This document shows, piece after piece, positions 1 through 12,363 of a DNA stretch of 64,000 nucleotides. Source of the DNA: Epiperipatus broadwayi (taxonomy: Eukaryota; Onychophora; Udeonychophora; Euonychophora; Peripatidae). The position numbers were made by a program, and so were the translations under genes. Within the stretch, counting starts at the first letter, position 1; every line of letters starts with the position of its first letter. The stretch covers positions 5,233,717 through 5,297,716 of the forward strand of contig JAQFVV010000056.1 of NCBI GenBank assembly GCA_028023455.1, given 5' to 3'. Under the pieces are notes generated by a model. The model was not told where the DNA came from. It saw only the letters and a program-made list of their open reading frames with translations, and made no database searches.

Positions 1-2284
1 ATTATAAATTTTTTATATAATACCTTGTTATTTTATTGGAGAAATTTTTTATCACTGAAAAATTAAACATAGAAGATATTAGTTTTTATATGCTTAAGAT
101 GTTAACAATGAAAATGTAAATAGCCACAGTTCTTACTCATTTTATTATATATATTAGTTCTAAAAAAGTAATTTCAGCATCAAAAAAATGGGATACTCTT
201 CTAAAAAAAAATCATTGTAAATTGTACATTTTTATTCTACATATGAAGTTTCTCCTCATTATACGGTCATATTACAAATACCAAGTTAAAGATTTAAGTC
301 TAACATTTATAAGTTTAGAGTACTCTAATTGGACATAAAAATGTAGTCATAATTTGGGTATCATTTTTGTGTCCATTGCAGCACTTTGTTTTTTAAATAA
401 TATATAAAATTGAAAATAATAATATTTAAACAGCATTAAACTGTTGCACATGCGCTTTGAATTTTAAATAATTGAAAATAAAATATTTACTCTTAAGATT
501 AAATACATACATTCAATAATAGTTACATATGGTGGTAATCTAACATAAAAATGACTTATTGGCATTATTTTTCTGCTGATATTTTTGCTTTTAAATATCA
601 TATTTTTGATAGTCTCTGGTGGTTGATTGATTAATAAGTCTTATTTAGTCACTACAAAATGGCTTATTTTGAGGTTTTTTGGGGAGTTACAATCCCACTG
701 TTTTCATTTCAGTTTCTCTTCACTATTTTGTAGTTATCTATAATATTAATTTACCATATATATACAAGCTTGTAGAAGTCATTAAAAAACTAATGAGTGC
801 TGGTTTAGCATGAAATACATATATTGGTGATTATCTATCATTTCTACATATGTGTGGTCATGTGCATCAGTTGTATGGGATAATGTGAATAGTTGAAGGG
901 TGCTTGAAAATCTGAGTTCAAATCCCCTATAATTAGAAGTCATTAATTAAATTTATTAGTTTTTAAAAAAATATGATGATGTCAGTATCATATAGACTTC
1001 TATAAAATTTGAACAAGTCAACCATGACTTATTTGGATGTCAAAACAAGCCACAATACCTTATTTGGACATTAAAATAAGCTGACATGCCTGATATATAT
1101 ATATATATTATTTGCCTAAAGTCAATGTGTATCATATTAATATTTCAAAAAGAAAAATTGTCATTTTTAATAATTTATTTATATAAACTTGTTTATGCAA
1201 TAATTTGTAAATATTTATTTTAAGCCAAAAAATTACATGGTTACAAATAAATTTTATTTGAAAATATTCATTTTAAGAAAAAAAGTTGTAAAAATAATTG
1301 GCAAATTGGAAGCTGTTTTTACTGGCTAACAAGAGTGGCTTTCATAAATGCCAATAAAGAAATTTTTTGTAAAATTTTAATAATAATAAATGTAATTTTT
1401 AATTTGCAAACATATTTTGATTCATTTACAATATTTCAACTAAAATTCATTTTTATTTTAAAAGTGAACATCAAATAAGGATATTTCATTTTACAATGTT
1501 TATGAATAGACAAGAATATGATCCAAAAATGGAAAAAATATTGTTATAATTAAGAATTTTTTTAGTACTTTATTTTTTGACACTTTTAATATTAACATTT
1601 AGAATGTCTATTATTTAAAAGCTTATATTTTCAAAAAATAATATAAAGATTTTTATTTTATCAAGTGACTGTTATTTTTTATTATATTTCAATAAATTTC
1701 AAGTTATTTTGTTACAATATAAATTTACAAATGAAAATCATTTTTAAAATAACTATTTTATCTTTGCAAATGTAGAAGTAATAAACTAAAATGTGTAATT
1801 AAAACAATGGCCTTTGTTCTTTTGTATTTGCTGATTAAAATATTAACCAAACAAAATTATATTTGTTTTAACTTAATTTCCAAAACTCAAACAAATTATT
1901 GTTTATATTACATACAATAATAGAATTCTATTTTAAAATTAAAAATTTCTATTATACTTATTAAAAAATTATGAAAGTATTTTTTTAGCTGATTACAGCT
2001 TGCTATTTTTTTCTAAAAACAAATATTTTTGAGCAAAATCTGAATCTAATTGCATTATTCTTTTAAAAAATATTTTTTTACAAATATTTTGCAAAAATAA
2101 TCATAAATATATAAAGAAACTATGGAAAATATAGGCTTCCATTTATAAAATATAAACAAATGCATTAGCACTCTCAAAAGCTCTTGCAGGGACATTTAAG
2201 CCTGAGAACAAAGAACCTGTCAATCAGTAACATTGTCAACTCATTTGTATTAAATTGATTTGTTTTTTCCTAATTTTTCCCTAG
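1..2284. other. AT-rich spacer
   Basis: Very AT-rich DNA with short A, T and TA runs and no coding pattern in any frame. The only structured piece I see is the short SINE-like segment near 876-945. I see no splice-site pair or transposon terminus. Confidence 0.6.
876..945 (+). mobile_element. Short tRNA-derived SINE with close box A and box B
   Basis: Positions 890-900 read TAGTTGAAGGG, a full match to the RNA polymerase III box A consensus TRGYNNARNNG. Positions 914-926 read GAGTTCAAATCCC, a good box B. The boxes are only about 13 bases apart, much closer than in a tRNA, so the anticodon arm appears to be missing. A second copy with the same order lies at 59299-59372. I infer a tRNA-derived SINE or a tRNA retropseudogene with an internal deletion. 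The box matches are seen directly; the family assignment is inference. Confidence 0.45.
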
Positions 2285-2480
2285 TGAGAATTTTCACAAG
2301 CATTATATTGTAATATGCATAAATTTTTATATATGTTGTAATATAAAATTTTACTTTGAAAAAATTCAATAGATGGCAAGAAAATCAAAAAATTCCTCAA
2401 AACAATAGAATTTACCTCCTCCCTGACAAGTATCCCTATTGGCTTTAGACATCAACATTGTTTAACCTTTATACTGATGA
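2285..2480 (+). repeat. Diverged interspersed repeat, left segment
   Basis: This segment aligns by eye with 55958-56130, sharing for example ATTCAATAGATGGCAAGAAA against ATTCTATAGATGGCCAGAAA and a TAATATAAAATTTTA stretch. The homology resumes at about 3770-4330 here, while in the other copy the two parts are adjacent. Function unknown; probably an old AT-rich transposon. Confidence 0.4.
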
Positions 2481-2801
2481 AGCAGCCATATTAAATATTT
2501 AAAAAATTATGTTAAGCCACAAATTTTATCGTAATATATGTTTTTGTATTACTAAAAAGTGTCATAATATATATTATTTTAAAGATAAAACACTAAAGAA
2601 TATAATTAAGCTGAAAAAATATAGTCATTGATATTCAAAGTAATAAAAAAAAGAATAAAAGGTAATATTTCTAATAATTATTTTCATATTATTTCATAAA
2701 TTCAAAATTATCATGCATAAATTTTAAAACTATAATTTTTTTAGTAGGTTAGTTGCATGCATCATTAAATTTCCAACAAATTGATATATAATAACACTTA
2801 C

Positions 2802-2917
2802 CTAAGGTAATCCATCACTTGAATACTTCTTAGAATAAATACATTAGTACTTTCCCTTTTTTTCTGTAGCCATTCAAGATGTATTTCCATACAGGGTTTG
2901 CAATGCATATGTTATCC
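2802..2917 (-). other. Candidate internal exon of an unidentified host gene
   Basis: On the minus strand a pyrimidine-rich stretch ending in TTGTTTTGTTATTAG precedes this 116-base segment, which is followed by a strong donor, CTTAG|GTAAGTG. Two frames are largely open. The frame that continues the exon at 3449-3541 reads DNICIANPVWKYILNGYR and onward but reaches a stop shortly before the donor. Another frame, including CMEIHLEWLQKKREST, stays open to the donor but meets a stop just inside the acceptor side. So either this is a terminal exon, or it holds a frame problem, or it is chance. No family recognised. Confidence 0.25.
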
Positions 2918-3448
2918 CTAATAACAAAACAAGTAGTTAATATTCATCAATAATTAGTATAATTTGAATATTATAATAAAGATCTTCAATACAGTTTATA
3001 ATTTATTAAAAAGTACTGCTAAAATAGTCACAGTATACAAAATAAAATAATAAAATAAAAAATTAATAAAATATTAAATTCATTATAGAGTTAAGCTAGT
3101 TCAAAAGTTAATATATATATATACTGTCAAAATCTTTACTTTAGGCATTTGCGTATATTTATTATTATTAAAATGCAGAGAAGAGATTATAAAAAAATCT
3201 AAATCAGGTCATAATATTTGAAAAATGTATATACATATTTATCTGATATCATCTAATTCAAATACTTCAGTATTATAGAAAAAATGCAGATAATCATGAA
3301 CTTTTTTTATATTGGTTTCAATAACAAATTTTTCAGATATTTTTATCAAATATATATAAAAAAATAATAATTAAAAAAATATGTAAAAATTCATAATAAT
3401 TAAAAAATATAAAAAAATATTAAAAAATATAGAAAAAGAAATTCTTAC

Positions 3449-3541
3449 CTTGGTCTCTCATACAACATTGTTTTCAAAATATAACAGAAAAAGTATAAGT
3501 TTTCATCAATATATTTTTCAGGGTAAAATCCTTTCCAGTAA
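3449..3541 (-). other. Candidate 93-base internal exon of an unidentified host gene
   Basis: This is the best-looking candidate exon in the window. On the minus strand it follows a strong polypyrimidine tract and acceptor (CTTTCTCTTTTTTTATTTG then ATAG) and ends in ACCAAG|GTAAGAAT, a good donor. One frame is open throughout, including YWKGFYPEKYIDENLYFFCY and then ILKTMLYERPR; the other two frames are closed. Residue composition (W, C, P, G, E present) is unlike the random K/N/I/F-rich ORFs around it. The exon starts one base into a codon and ends two bases into one, so it would join the candidate exon at 2802-2917. I do not recognise the protein and assign no function. Confidence 0.35.
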
Positions 3542-3769
3542 CTATCAAATAAAAAAAGAGAAAGATGAAAAAATTCAATTTACTTGATCACAAAAATTAT
3601 CATAAAATTTTTATTTTTCATCGTAGAAAAATAAAATTTAGCTTTCTGAAATCTAGATGAAAAGAATGAAACAAAGATCTAAAAAGTGCATGCGAAGCCT
3701 GCATAGATTTCCATTAATATGATGTCAAAAATGGATGTTTACATTTTGAAAATGTTTGATTACATTAAG

Positions 3770-4330
3770 CATTAACAAAATAGTTTGTATAATCAAAAAT
3801 GTTTATTTGTGGATTTATTACAATTCTATATTTTTTTATACAATAATTTACACAATATTTATTAGATATCAAAAATATAAATTATTAATAACTTATTTTG
3901 AATAGAAATACTTTACTTTCAAAAATAGAATGTTATGTTAGCAGACAATAAAAATATAGCCTAAAACTATTTAGAAGCTTAGCTTTCTACATACACAATC
4001 TAATTATAATAATGAGTATGAAAATATCATAATTTTGCAATAAATATTGAAATATATTTTACATTAGATAAAAGAGGAATAAATAAATATTTGTTCAGAT
4101 TTTTTAAAAAATATCACAATAATGAAAATTTCATTGATTTTGTAAAATGAAAATAATCTTTCTAAAAATGATGACATATACTTTGTTTTGATTACCATCT
4201 CATTTTTTTAAAATATTTATTAAAAAAGTGAATATTTAAAATTTGTTTCAATAGTAAACAAAAATATCTGTCAAATGAAGTCAAAATTATTATTTTTGGA
4301 TAAGTAATATATTTTTTTTAAATTTTACAT
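3770..4330 (+). repeat. Diverged interspersed repeat, right segment
   Basis: Aligns by eye with about 56180-56720. Shared landmarks are AATCAAAAATGT, TATTTTGAATAGAAATA, GAAAATAATCTTT, and GTCAAATGAAGTCAAA near the end. Both copies are in the same orientation and considerably diverged. No ORF or terminus identified. Confidence 0.45.
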
Positions 4331-4776
4331 TGAATGTGAGAACAAAGAAAAATGATGAAATGTGAAAGGAACTTCAGAAAGTTAAATGTTTGTATATAAT
4401 ATGAATAACTTGAGATTTTTAAAATTAACTTTACAGTGCCTGTCATATTTACAATCATGGCTACTGGTAGGAAGATAGTGCTAGAAATAATATAATAGTT
4501 CTGTTGTTTTAAATTGCTTCTTTATTATTACTTTAACTGATATCAACATAGGGTTTATTATAATGTTATTTCTGAAATCTTGCTTTTATTGACTTATTAA
4601 GGTAAAAAAAATTGAAAAGATCAATATCTTATGGATATTCAAAAAAATATCAAGAATTTGAATTTTATTGTTAACAAAAGAAATGACATCTTCCAGAGTG
4701 TTGACATTTTCTCATCTTTGCCTTGTTTTCACACAAAATTTTTGAAATAAAAAAATATGACCTTCCTGTTTATTAA

Positions 4777-4885
4777 TTTTTTTTTCCTATGCCATAGCAT
4801 CTTCCGGGATGCGAACCCACACCTGTCTGCAACCAACTACTTGCTTGCATGGCGGCTGTGATACCTCTCGGCTAACAACGCAAGA
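4777..4885 (-). mobile_element. tRNA-only SINE, copy 1, with 11-bp target duplication
   Basis: Read on the minus strand, this is a tRNA-like body followed by a short poly(A). Box A is TAGCCGAGAGG (4864-4874, full consensus match) and box B is GGGTTCGCATCCC (4806-4818). The element is flanked by a perfect 11-bp direct repeat, CTGTTTATTAA, at 4766-4776 and 4886-4896, as expected after LINE-mediated insertion. Apart from about ten bases and the A run there is no non-tRNA body. The anticodon-loop position reads TGC. Three relatives at 7717, 41619 and 47110 share the layout. The 4-kb distance to the next copy argues against a tandem tRNA cluster. Confidence 0.8.
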
Positions 4886-4896
4886 CTGTTTATTAA

Positions 4897-7716
4897 ATAT
4901 TTCTGATTATTTTATACATTAACTGGTTGATATTTATTTAAAACAAAAAATACACATGTGCATTTTGAGTTCATTCATATATGTTTTATTTTTAAAAATA
5001 AATTAAAATCTCAGTCTAGGTTTGACCAAACTTTAGACGAAACTAATCACATAACATTGTCCATCACCTGTTAGAATTGACACCATGTTAGAATAGTTTC
5101 AAAATTGTAAAAATTATAAAGCAAATATCAGACTTTAAAGCAAAATCCAATAGATTTATCATAAATTTACATTCATTTGTTCTTATTGAAAGAAAAATTA
5201 AAATAAAAAAGTTGTTTATTTTCTGTAGTGTGATTACTTTTACATCATTGTATGATGTATTTCATTCTTTAGTAATATTTACAAAGTTTAAACATGATTT
5301 TTTAAAACTATTTTTTATTTTTAAAATTAAATTTTAAAAAAATCAAGTCTGATTTATTGACTTTTAGTATAAAATGAAATTTTTATCAGAAATGAAAGGT
5401 TGAGCACTTTCAAGTACTTTCACCAAGTGTAACAAGAGAAAATATCATTTTCCTAAAGGGTTAATGAATCATAATATTATTTCTTTACAGTTTTTGTCAT
5501 AAAAATAAATGCAAAACCAGAAAACAAATCTAAACATAATAGCAAGGGTAAATTTAAGCTAAAGCAGCTGAAGCTTCATCACTGTATCCATATACTTTAT
5601 CATAATGCCACACTAAAAGTTAAATTCTGAATACATGCTTTTTCTTTTATTGTAGCAAATGCAATATAAAAAGCTGTTGACATATGTTTAATATTTTCAT
5701 TTATGTTGAAAGTGAACTTTTAACATAAAATTGCAATGTTTTGATTTAGGATATTACATGCAGTTGTAAATCACAGTTTAAGAATACGTTTAACTTCATA
5801 AAATATATTATGAAATTAACACTTGTGCTTTACCTATCATAACTGAGCAATCACATAGAAAGTGGAAACTATGTTTTTCCTATTTCCATATATGTTAAAA
5901 TTGAACTTTTAGTGTAGGTTTGCAAATTTTTTACTGATGGATATCATATGCAATGGTGATTTTTTTCATATTTAAGAATGAGATTAATTTCTTTTAAATA
6001 ATTTGACTTAAGTGCTTTATCAATGTCTTGACATTATAAACTGCTATTTTTTGCTCCATTTTTGGTGAAAATACACTTTTAGCATAGAATTGGAGTTTGT
6101 TTCATATGGCATGAAATGTTGGTAGCATATATATTTCATGTATTTCATACCTTAAACTGATAAATACATTATGACCTGACTTTTTGACAATACAATTGTT
6201 TTATTGAATTAAATTGGACTTGTAATCCTCATAAATTGTAACAGTCAAGATTGTGTAATCAGTCAACAAGACTGAAAGACCAAGCAGAGACTCACAACCA
6301 GATGACATAGGGCTACCCCATGCCCCTAGTTTAAACCCCTATCTGGCCTTTTGGTCTCAGCTACATATTAACATTCTTTATGTCACACAGACTCCCTTCT
6401 TCATACAGCATGATGTAACTCAAGGTTTGAATATGGTCTCTTTTTTCAGGGTCTTCATCAACTTGAGACCTTACCATGCACTAGCACTCATTAAGGCCTT
6501 ACATTAATTTATTATGATTATTGACATGATTTTTGGAATTAATGTTGCAAAGTGAAATCTTATATCAGTCATATACAAAACCATGGATGTATTTGTTTGG
6601 CAATTGAATAACTTTACTGAATAACGTATAATAATTACTTAATAGTTCTGACTCACAATGATGACACAAGTTTAATAATAAGTTTTATTACACAAATTAA
6701 AATAATGGAGAGAGTAGCTTACAAATTATTGGATTAAGATAATCTACTGGTTTTTAGTAGTACTATGGAAAGTGGTGGTGGCTTACAGCAATAATGTGTG
6801 CTCTATTTAATTTGTACTGGAGATATGAGAATCTATCAGCCCATTATAAATTTGAATCTAACAATCTATTACATATTTATTTTGTTTATTGGAACAAATT
6901 GTGGAAGGTTTGATATAAGTCTATCCAGGGTTGCTGATAAGCACAGGTAAAGACTATACAGATGAACATTACTTAGACATTGTGGTACTACCCTATGTGA
7001 GTGCTGTCAATGGTAAACAAATATAAGGAAGATTGACTTAGCAATCTGATGGCATGGTTCACACTTAAGGATGGATGTCCTTGATTGCAAGTGCTCCTGC
7101 TTCCAACCAAGGGTGCATACCAATGAAGAAGATGTTGTGATAAGTTTAGGATTTGGAGTGGCAATAAGTCTTCAGCTCCATCACACGACCTAGACCAGCA
7201 CTAATATTTGATTAGGAACCCAGGAATGCAAAAAGAAATATAGCCTGCACTTGTCACAATGACTATACAAAAATGAGTGAGCCATGTGGTGAGCAGAGGT
7301 AATGAATTCAATAATAATATGACCCTTTTAGCACATATGAAGGAGTAGGAGCACAATATACAGAAAGATAAATGATAAATTATTAAACCTTTCACTTACA
7401 CTAATAATAAACATTATGGAATTTATTTTATTTAACAAATAAGTATCCCTAGTTAACCACATATGATTATCTTATAACAAGAACCTGTTCACAATAATTA
7501 TTTTTAATCATCTTAAATTTGGAAATCTAATTTTATAACATTTAAAGTACAGGAAATATTAATTACCCCTAATATATACTGTTAGTGTGACCCATTACTT
7601 CTTACATTGCCTGTACATGAATTGCAGTTTAATTTACATATATATTCTAGGGCATTGATAAGCAATGCAATATGTATATCTCAGTAACTTTATTAATATT
7701 ACTTTCATGTAATAGA
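4897..7716. other. AT-rich spacer with two higher-complexity stretches
   Basis: Mostly AT-rich DNA. The segments at about 6239-6500 and 6770-7200 are visibly less AT-biased and look like old repeats or transposon fragments, but I found no termini, ORF or paralogue in the window. About 4970-5300 resembles 24630-25030 and 25220-25540. Confidence 0.4.
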
Positions 7717-7798
7717 ATTTTTTTTTATCATGTGTCATAGCATCAGCTGGGAAGCGAATTCGCTAACCCAAGACACCTGCTTGTAAAGCAGCTGTCTT
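7717..7798 (-). mobile_element. tRNA-only SINE, copy 2, 5'-truncated
   Basis: On the minus strand this begins inside the anticodon arm (AGCTGCTTTACAAGCAGG), continues through a box-B-like GCGAATTCGCTTCCC, and ends with CTGATGCTATGACACATGA and a T/A-rich tail. It matches copy 4 (47110-47221) closely but lacks box A, so it could not be transcribed from its own promoter. No convincing target duplication is visible. Confidence 0.7.
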
Positions 7799-9473
7799 GA
7801 ATTAAAAATATGACAGCCTTAATATTAGTTTTTATTACATAGGATCATTTTAATCAAATAGAATTATTAACTTTAATGGCATGTGAAGTAACACTTAAAC
7901 AAAATAAATATATTGCTTTTTATTACAGATATCCAATAAAAAATTAATTTCTAGCATATGGGTTGGGTTATATTTATAGAGCAGCACAATAAACAAAAAA
8001 ATGATTTATATAATTAATTGAATGGGAATACACTCGCCATCCTTCTAATAATCCTTTACATAATTCTAAGAATAAAAAAATAAGCTTACTTGATATGATG
8101 AGGGGAACTAAAAATATGAAAAGAAACCAAAAAAAAAACAATTTAGATACATATTGTTATTACTTTAAAATTTTATAGCTTTAAATTTAATGCCTTCTTG
8201 ACTCATTCCATCTCTTGGGGATGTTGATAGCAGAGAAGCATAAAACAGATTAATTATTTAAAATTTATTCCCTCCATCATTCAAGGTAACATAAATAAAA
8301 TGCAAAATACATTTCTAATTTGCTAAATAATTAAGACCAGTAGATTTAGCATCAATGATAAATACTATATATAATTTATTAAATTAAAACTAGCTGAATA
8401 AAATTTGTTTAAAAAATTGAGTTCAGTTAAAAAAACCTTTGAGTAAAATTAAAGCATTTTACCAGCAAGATGATAATGACTTTTGGGACTTTTTCTGCAT
8501 AGATGGATATATGGATTCATGATTTTTGGACTTGCATTGATATGGTAGGATGTAGATGGATCTTAATCATGTTGATGAAACTTTTCTAGATGCCAAACTT
8601 CACTGATGACTGTGGAGAAGCTGATGCCCATCTACTCACTCATAATGGCAGATACTTTTAACATTTCCTTTTCTTTTTCTTCATGAATAACAAAAGAATA
8701 AGCAGAATCTTAAGCAGGACAACTAATTAGAAACTTACACCAAATATGTAAGATATTGTGCCAAATATATGATTCTCTAAATATGATCTTGTACCTAATA
8801 TTCAATTCCCTTACACAATGCACCCTTCCATGACTATATCCTTTATTTTTATGCATGGGATCCTCTTTTTTAATTCTTAATGGATTTAGTCCTGTTTTGC
8901 TTTTAAATGATGTTCCAATAGTTTTCTACTTCCTCATGTTGTGTGTCAGTCAAATTGTTTTTTTTTTTGCCATTGTTTTTTTACTTTTTATTTAACATCT
9001 TAAAATGTGTATGGGCTCTGAAGGGGTTCAACTGTAACTATTACAGCCAGTTGTATCTATAGATATGGAAATATGGCACTTACACTTCCTCTTGTAATGG
9101 CTTCCTACTTTCCTTCCATTGTATGCAATATGTTAACATTTCTTTACTTAATTGGTTATGCTTTTAACAAAATACTTTTTTTCTTAAAATAATATAGTGT
9201 GACTTACAACAATCGGCTTTTAACTTTAAAATGTAAAATTATACACGCACACATGCTCATATTACTAAGGTGTGTGGATATTGAGGAATAAATTATATAT
9301 GATAGGAAATAGGCTATAATTCAAGCATATATGCATGCAGATATGCACCACTTCAATATATATTTTTGTGATATCAAATTGATTATTCTACATGTCCTCA
9401 GAAAATATGGATTTATGCAGCTGAAATAATGTTAGTCTACTTATATAAGAAGTTAACCATTATAAATATCTAA
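7799..9473. other. AT-rich spacer
   Basis: No long ORF. The stretch at about 8460-8660 is richer in GC and resembles degraded coding or transposon sequence, without recognisable motifs. A possible micro-exon (8090-8107) is listed separately. Confidence 0.4.
8090..8107 (-). other. Possible 18-base micro-exon
   Basis: On the minus strand a pyrimidine-rich run ending in TTTCTTTTCATATTTTTAG precedes 18 bases (TTCCCCTCATCATATCAA) and then GTAAGCTT. The signals are well placed, and the length is a multiple of three, so inclusion would keep any frame. So short a segment could easily be chance. Confidence 0.15.
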
Positions 9474-9481
9474 ATATTATC

Positions 9482-10057
9482 TAGGGTGACCAGACATCCT
9501 GATTTTTCAGGATTTGTCTCTATTTTTGATTAGATGTCCCAGTGTCCCCAAAATGTCTTTTCAGGACTATTGTATGACCCGATTTTCAAATACTCATAAT
9601 TATTATTTGTCTTACATAAATAATTAACTGCAAAAATGATAGTTTCTTGGTTCTTTCTGTCCATTTCAGTCTCTACAATATTATAAAAGCTTCAGACAAA
9701 TTCCAACACCAAAACAAAGATGGCTATTATGTTATGGGGCCATTCTCATGTCCAACCTCAACTTGTAGCATGTGCAATTGGATTTTTGTAGGCTAAAATT
9801 TGAACTGCACTTGCACCTGTTTTGCTTGACAATATAGTTTTGCTAGTTCTTTGTTGATATTAATTTTCTATAGTGATAAAATTAATAGGAATATTAATAA
9901 CCCTAAGAAATAGACAACATGCCAAAGAAGAAGTCTACTTACAATGATGAATATACACAGGAATAGAGTTTTATATAAAATAAAAAAACGATGCAATGCT
10001 ATCAAAATGATTGGTCGTTATGTCCCAATTTTTGATAGAACCAGTCTGGTCACCCTA
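9482..10057 (+). mobile_element. Non-autonomous hAT-like DNA transposon
   Basis: Both ends carry the same perfect 14-bp terminal inverted repeat, TAGGGTGACCAGAC. The 8-bp flanks are ATATTATC (9474-9481) and GTATTATC (10058-10065), seven of eight identical, which fits the 8-bp duplications made by hAT transposases. Internally an ATG at 9919 starts MPKKKSTYNDEYTQE followed by a stop, then SFI. This resembles the extreme N-terminus of some hAT transposases; the rest of the enzyme is missing. The element is therefore an internally deleted derivative that would depend on a relative elsewhere. Confidence 0.85.
9919..9966 (+). pseudogene. Remnant of a hAT transposase N-terminus
   Basis: Fifteen codons from an ATG give a basic start (MPKKKS) followed by TYNDEYTQE, then a TAG. 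The position inside an element with hAT-type ends, and the resemblance to hAT proteins that begin with a short basic stretch and then an aromatic/acidic segment, suggest a leftover of the deleted transposase gene. The family match is from memory of the general pattern and not from a search. Confidence 0.4.
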
Positions 10058-10407
10058 GTATTATCATTAATTTGTATGAAAGTATAATCAATTAAATTAA
10101 TTATAGAATAAATTTATCATGCTTTAGTGGAAATAATATTAAAAAAAAGTATGCATACATGCTTGAAAAAGATTTTTTTTTAAATCTCTTTTATCAATAT
10201 TTACTTACAGATCTCAGAATTGGCACACAATAGAAGAGCAATATATAGATTTTAAACTGCATTGCAAAATATGGGGAAGTGCATATTGGAAATAAGAAGA
10301 AAAAATTAAACGTGAACTATATAGATGAGTAGACAAACTGATATCACTTACTGACATCATTGAAATAACTAGAATTGGTTTGGACAAATAAAGTTTTGAA
10401 GTGAATC

Positions 10408-10555
10408 TCAAGAGACTGTAAAAGATTTTAAAAAACATGTCAGATGAGTAATAAGATAAGATAGTTTCTTTTTGGTGTGGAGTGAAGGGAGTCTATGAAT
10501 CAAAAAACTGGATTTAACGTTAAGAGATCTTTATTTGCAGTGGATTAATAACAGT
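10408..10555 (+). mobile_element. LINE 3'-end fragment (family E), copy 1
   Basis: Shares landmarks with 20166-20336: AAGAGACTGTAAAAGATTTT near the left and an end that translates LDLTLRDLYLQWINN, against TLRETFILQWINNDDD in the other copy. I infer the C-terminus and tail of one non-LTR retrotransposon family. Everything upstream is missing, as in a 5'-truncated insertion. Confidence 0.5.
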
Positions 10556-12295
10556 TAAAAATTATATATGTCTTGGATTATATTATTTATATTTTAATTT
10601 GTTTGATAATCACACACACACACACATATATATATAATTATATAAGCTTTTAGTTAACAACGGATAAAGATATTTACAACATACAAAATATATGTACTTT
10701 AAACATTTCGTATATAAAGGATTTAAATTCAGACTTTCACACGATCCTCAGCTCTCCATGATATATTGCTGACCCATAAGTATTATATATAAAGAGTAAA
10801 TTATGTTAAGAGGATGGCAAATGGCTAATCTTTACTCAATGATAATCAAGTCTTATTTCTTTGTCTTAGTAATATATTGTCAGGTTATTTTATTTTCCTA
10901 AGGAGAAAAGGATATAACTTATGGGGGATGTATATATATACTTACACCATATTTGCCATGGAAAATATTTTTTTATAAAATAAATTTCAAAAGTGTATAC
11001 GCGTATTGCTTTTTTTATAGATTTAACTCTCAGTCTAAAAAAATATTTTAATACTAGACACTAGCTCGAATTATTAAATATGACTTCAAAAATAGTTGTG
11101 TGAATACTGGCTATTTTGTGTAAAATACTTATTAATGCATAAACAAAACAAATAGACTATAAACATAATAAATACGCATCAAATCTTAACAGTCTTAATA
11201 AACTATAAGTATTTTTTGTGTTTACTCATTTCAAGTACTTTTAATGTGAAGTGAATATTATTAAATAACCACTTTAACGTTATCAATATTTACAATACAA
11301 TGATATATATATATATTGTAGCTGGTGATTACATTATTTACAATACAATGATATATATATATATTGTAGCTGGTGATTACATTAAATTATTTATTTAACA
11401 TATAAGAAGAAATAAGTGTGTACATTTTCTTATTTAATACTATCATCATCATCATCATCATTATTATTATTATAAACTTAAAGTTTAGGTAAAATATTGT
11501 GTTTTTATATAGTAAGGTAAAACAGCTCCTTTCTAAGTAAACAACTAATAATGAAAGTGGTGCTATTCATCAAGCATACTGCCAATGATGAGAGTTTGAG
11601 GGAGGTTTTTGCCCTTATTTTACTCCCTAACTAAATATTGCTAGATACCCATTTACTGGCCAATATTGGATAGTTATCTAGATTTTCTATAAAATAGATA
11701 TCTAAAAAAAAATCCTAAGCTTATTGAAAAAATATTTCAGTTTATCTGTCTGAATTCTGATGCAAGCATAGCAGATAATTGTGCTTCCTTTATACTAAAA
11801 GAGCTCTGTCTATTATACATGATAAGAGAGGGTGTTCTGATTTTCTGCACTGATAGATGATTGAGATATAGTAGGTATGAAATGAGGATTGCACTGATTA
11901 GAACCAAAAATTTGAAATTATATACATTATTATTATTTATGTATATTATTAGTAGAAACATAGAAAATTAAAAATGTGTTTTGTATAACTATTTTGGATA
12001 AATTATAAATGCATTTACATTTATAACAAGCAGGTAACCCTGTTTATGTGATATTTTACACTATTATCTTTCAAATTCCTCTGCAACAACTTTTTTCTTT
12101 ATAAAAGACATCAACATTTTATCCTAATAGTACTTTTTGATTATATTTTTATCTCCAATCATATTCTATTAAGAACAATCAATAATGCACTTTTTTAGCG
12201 TTTCTTTGAGATGATGTTTATAACTTAAAAGTAGGTTTGATTTTCCAGTAAAAACAATATTTAAGTTAGCTGTAAAATAGTTTTTCAGAGAGTTT
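10556..12295. other. AT-rich spacer
   Basis: No gene seen. Contains CA and TA microsatellite runs near 10612-10635, a 48-bp tandem duplication (11288-11383) and an ATC/ATT microsatellite near 11439-11474. A 74-codon minus-strand ORF at 11737-11961 looks like chance. Confidence 0.5.
11288..11383. repeat. Perfect 48-bp tandem duplication
   Basis: Two identical 48-base units (11288-11335 and 11336-11383). Each contains CAATGATATATATATATATT, so a TA-rich self-complementary core is also duplicated. The identity of the units implies a recent event compared with the diverged repeats nearby. Confidence 0.9.
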
Positions 12296-12363
12296 GTTAT
12301 CTTTATGTGCTTCATATATACCAGAGGTGGTTATCTTTATGTGCTTCATATATACCAGAGGTG
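12296..12363. repeat. 34-bp tandem duplication spanning a transposon junction
   Basis: The unit at 12296-12329 is repeated exactly at 12330-12363. It contains the target duplication ATATATAC and the first bases of the adjacent hAT-like terminal repeat (CAGAGGTG), so the insertion junction itself has been copied. Confidence 0.9.

Noticed and set aside
11439-11474. The tail of a LINE-B-like insertion (ATC/ATT run)
   Set aside because: The order of the two repeat types is opposite to that expected for a reversed (GAT)n(AAT)n tail, and no LINE terminus is adjacent; an ordinary microsatellite.
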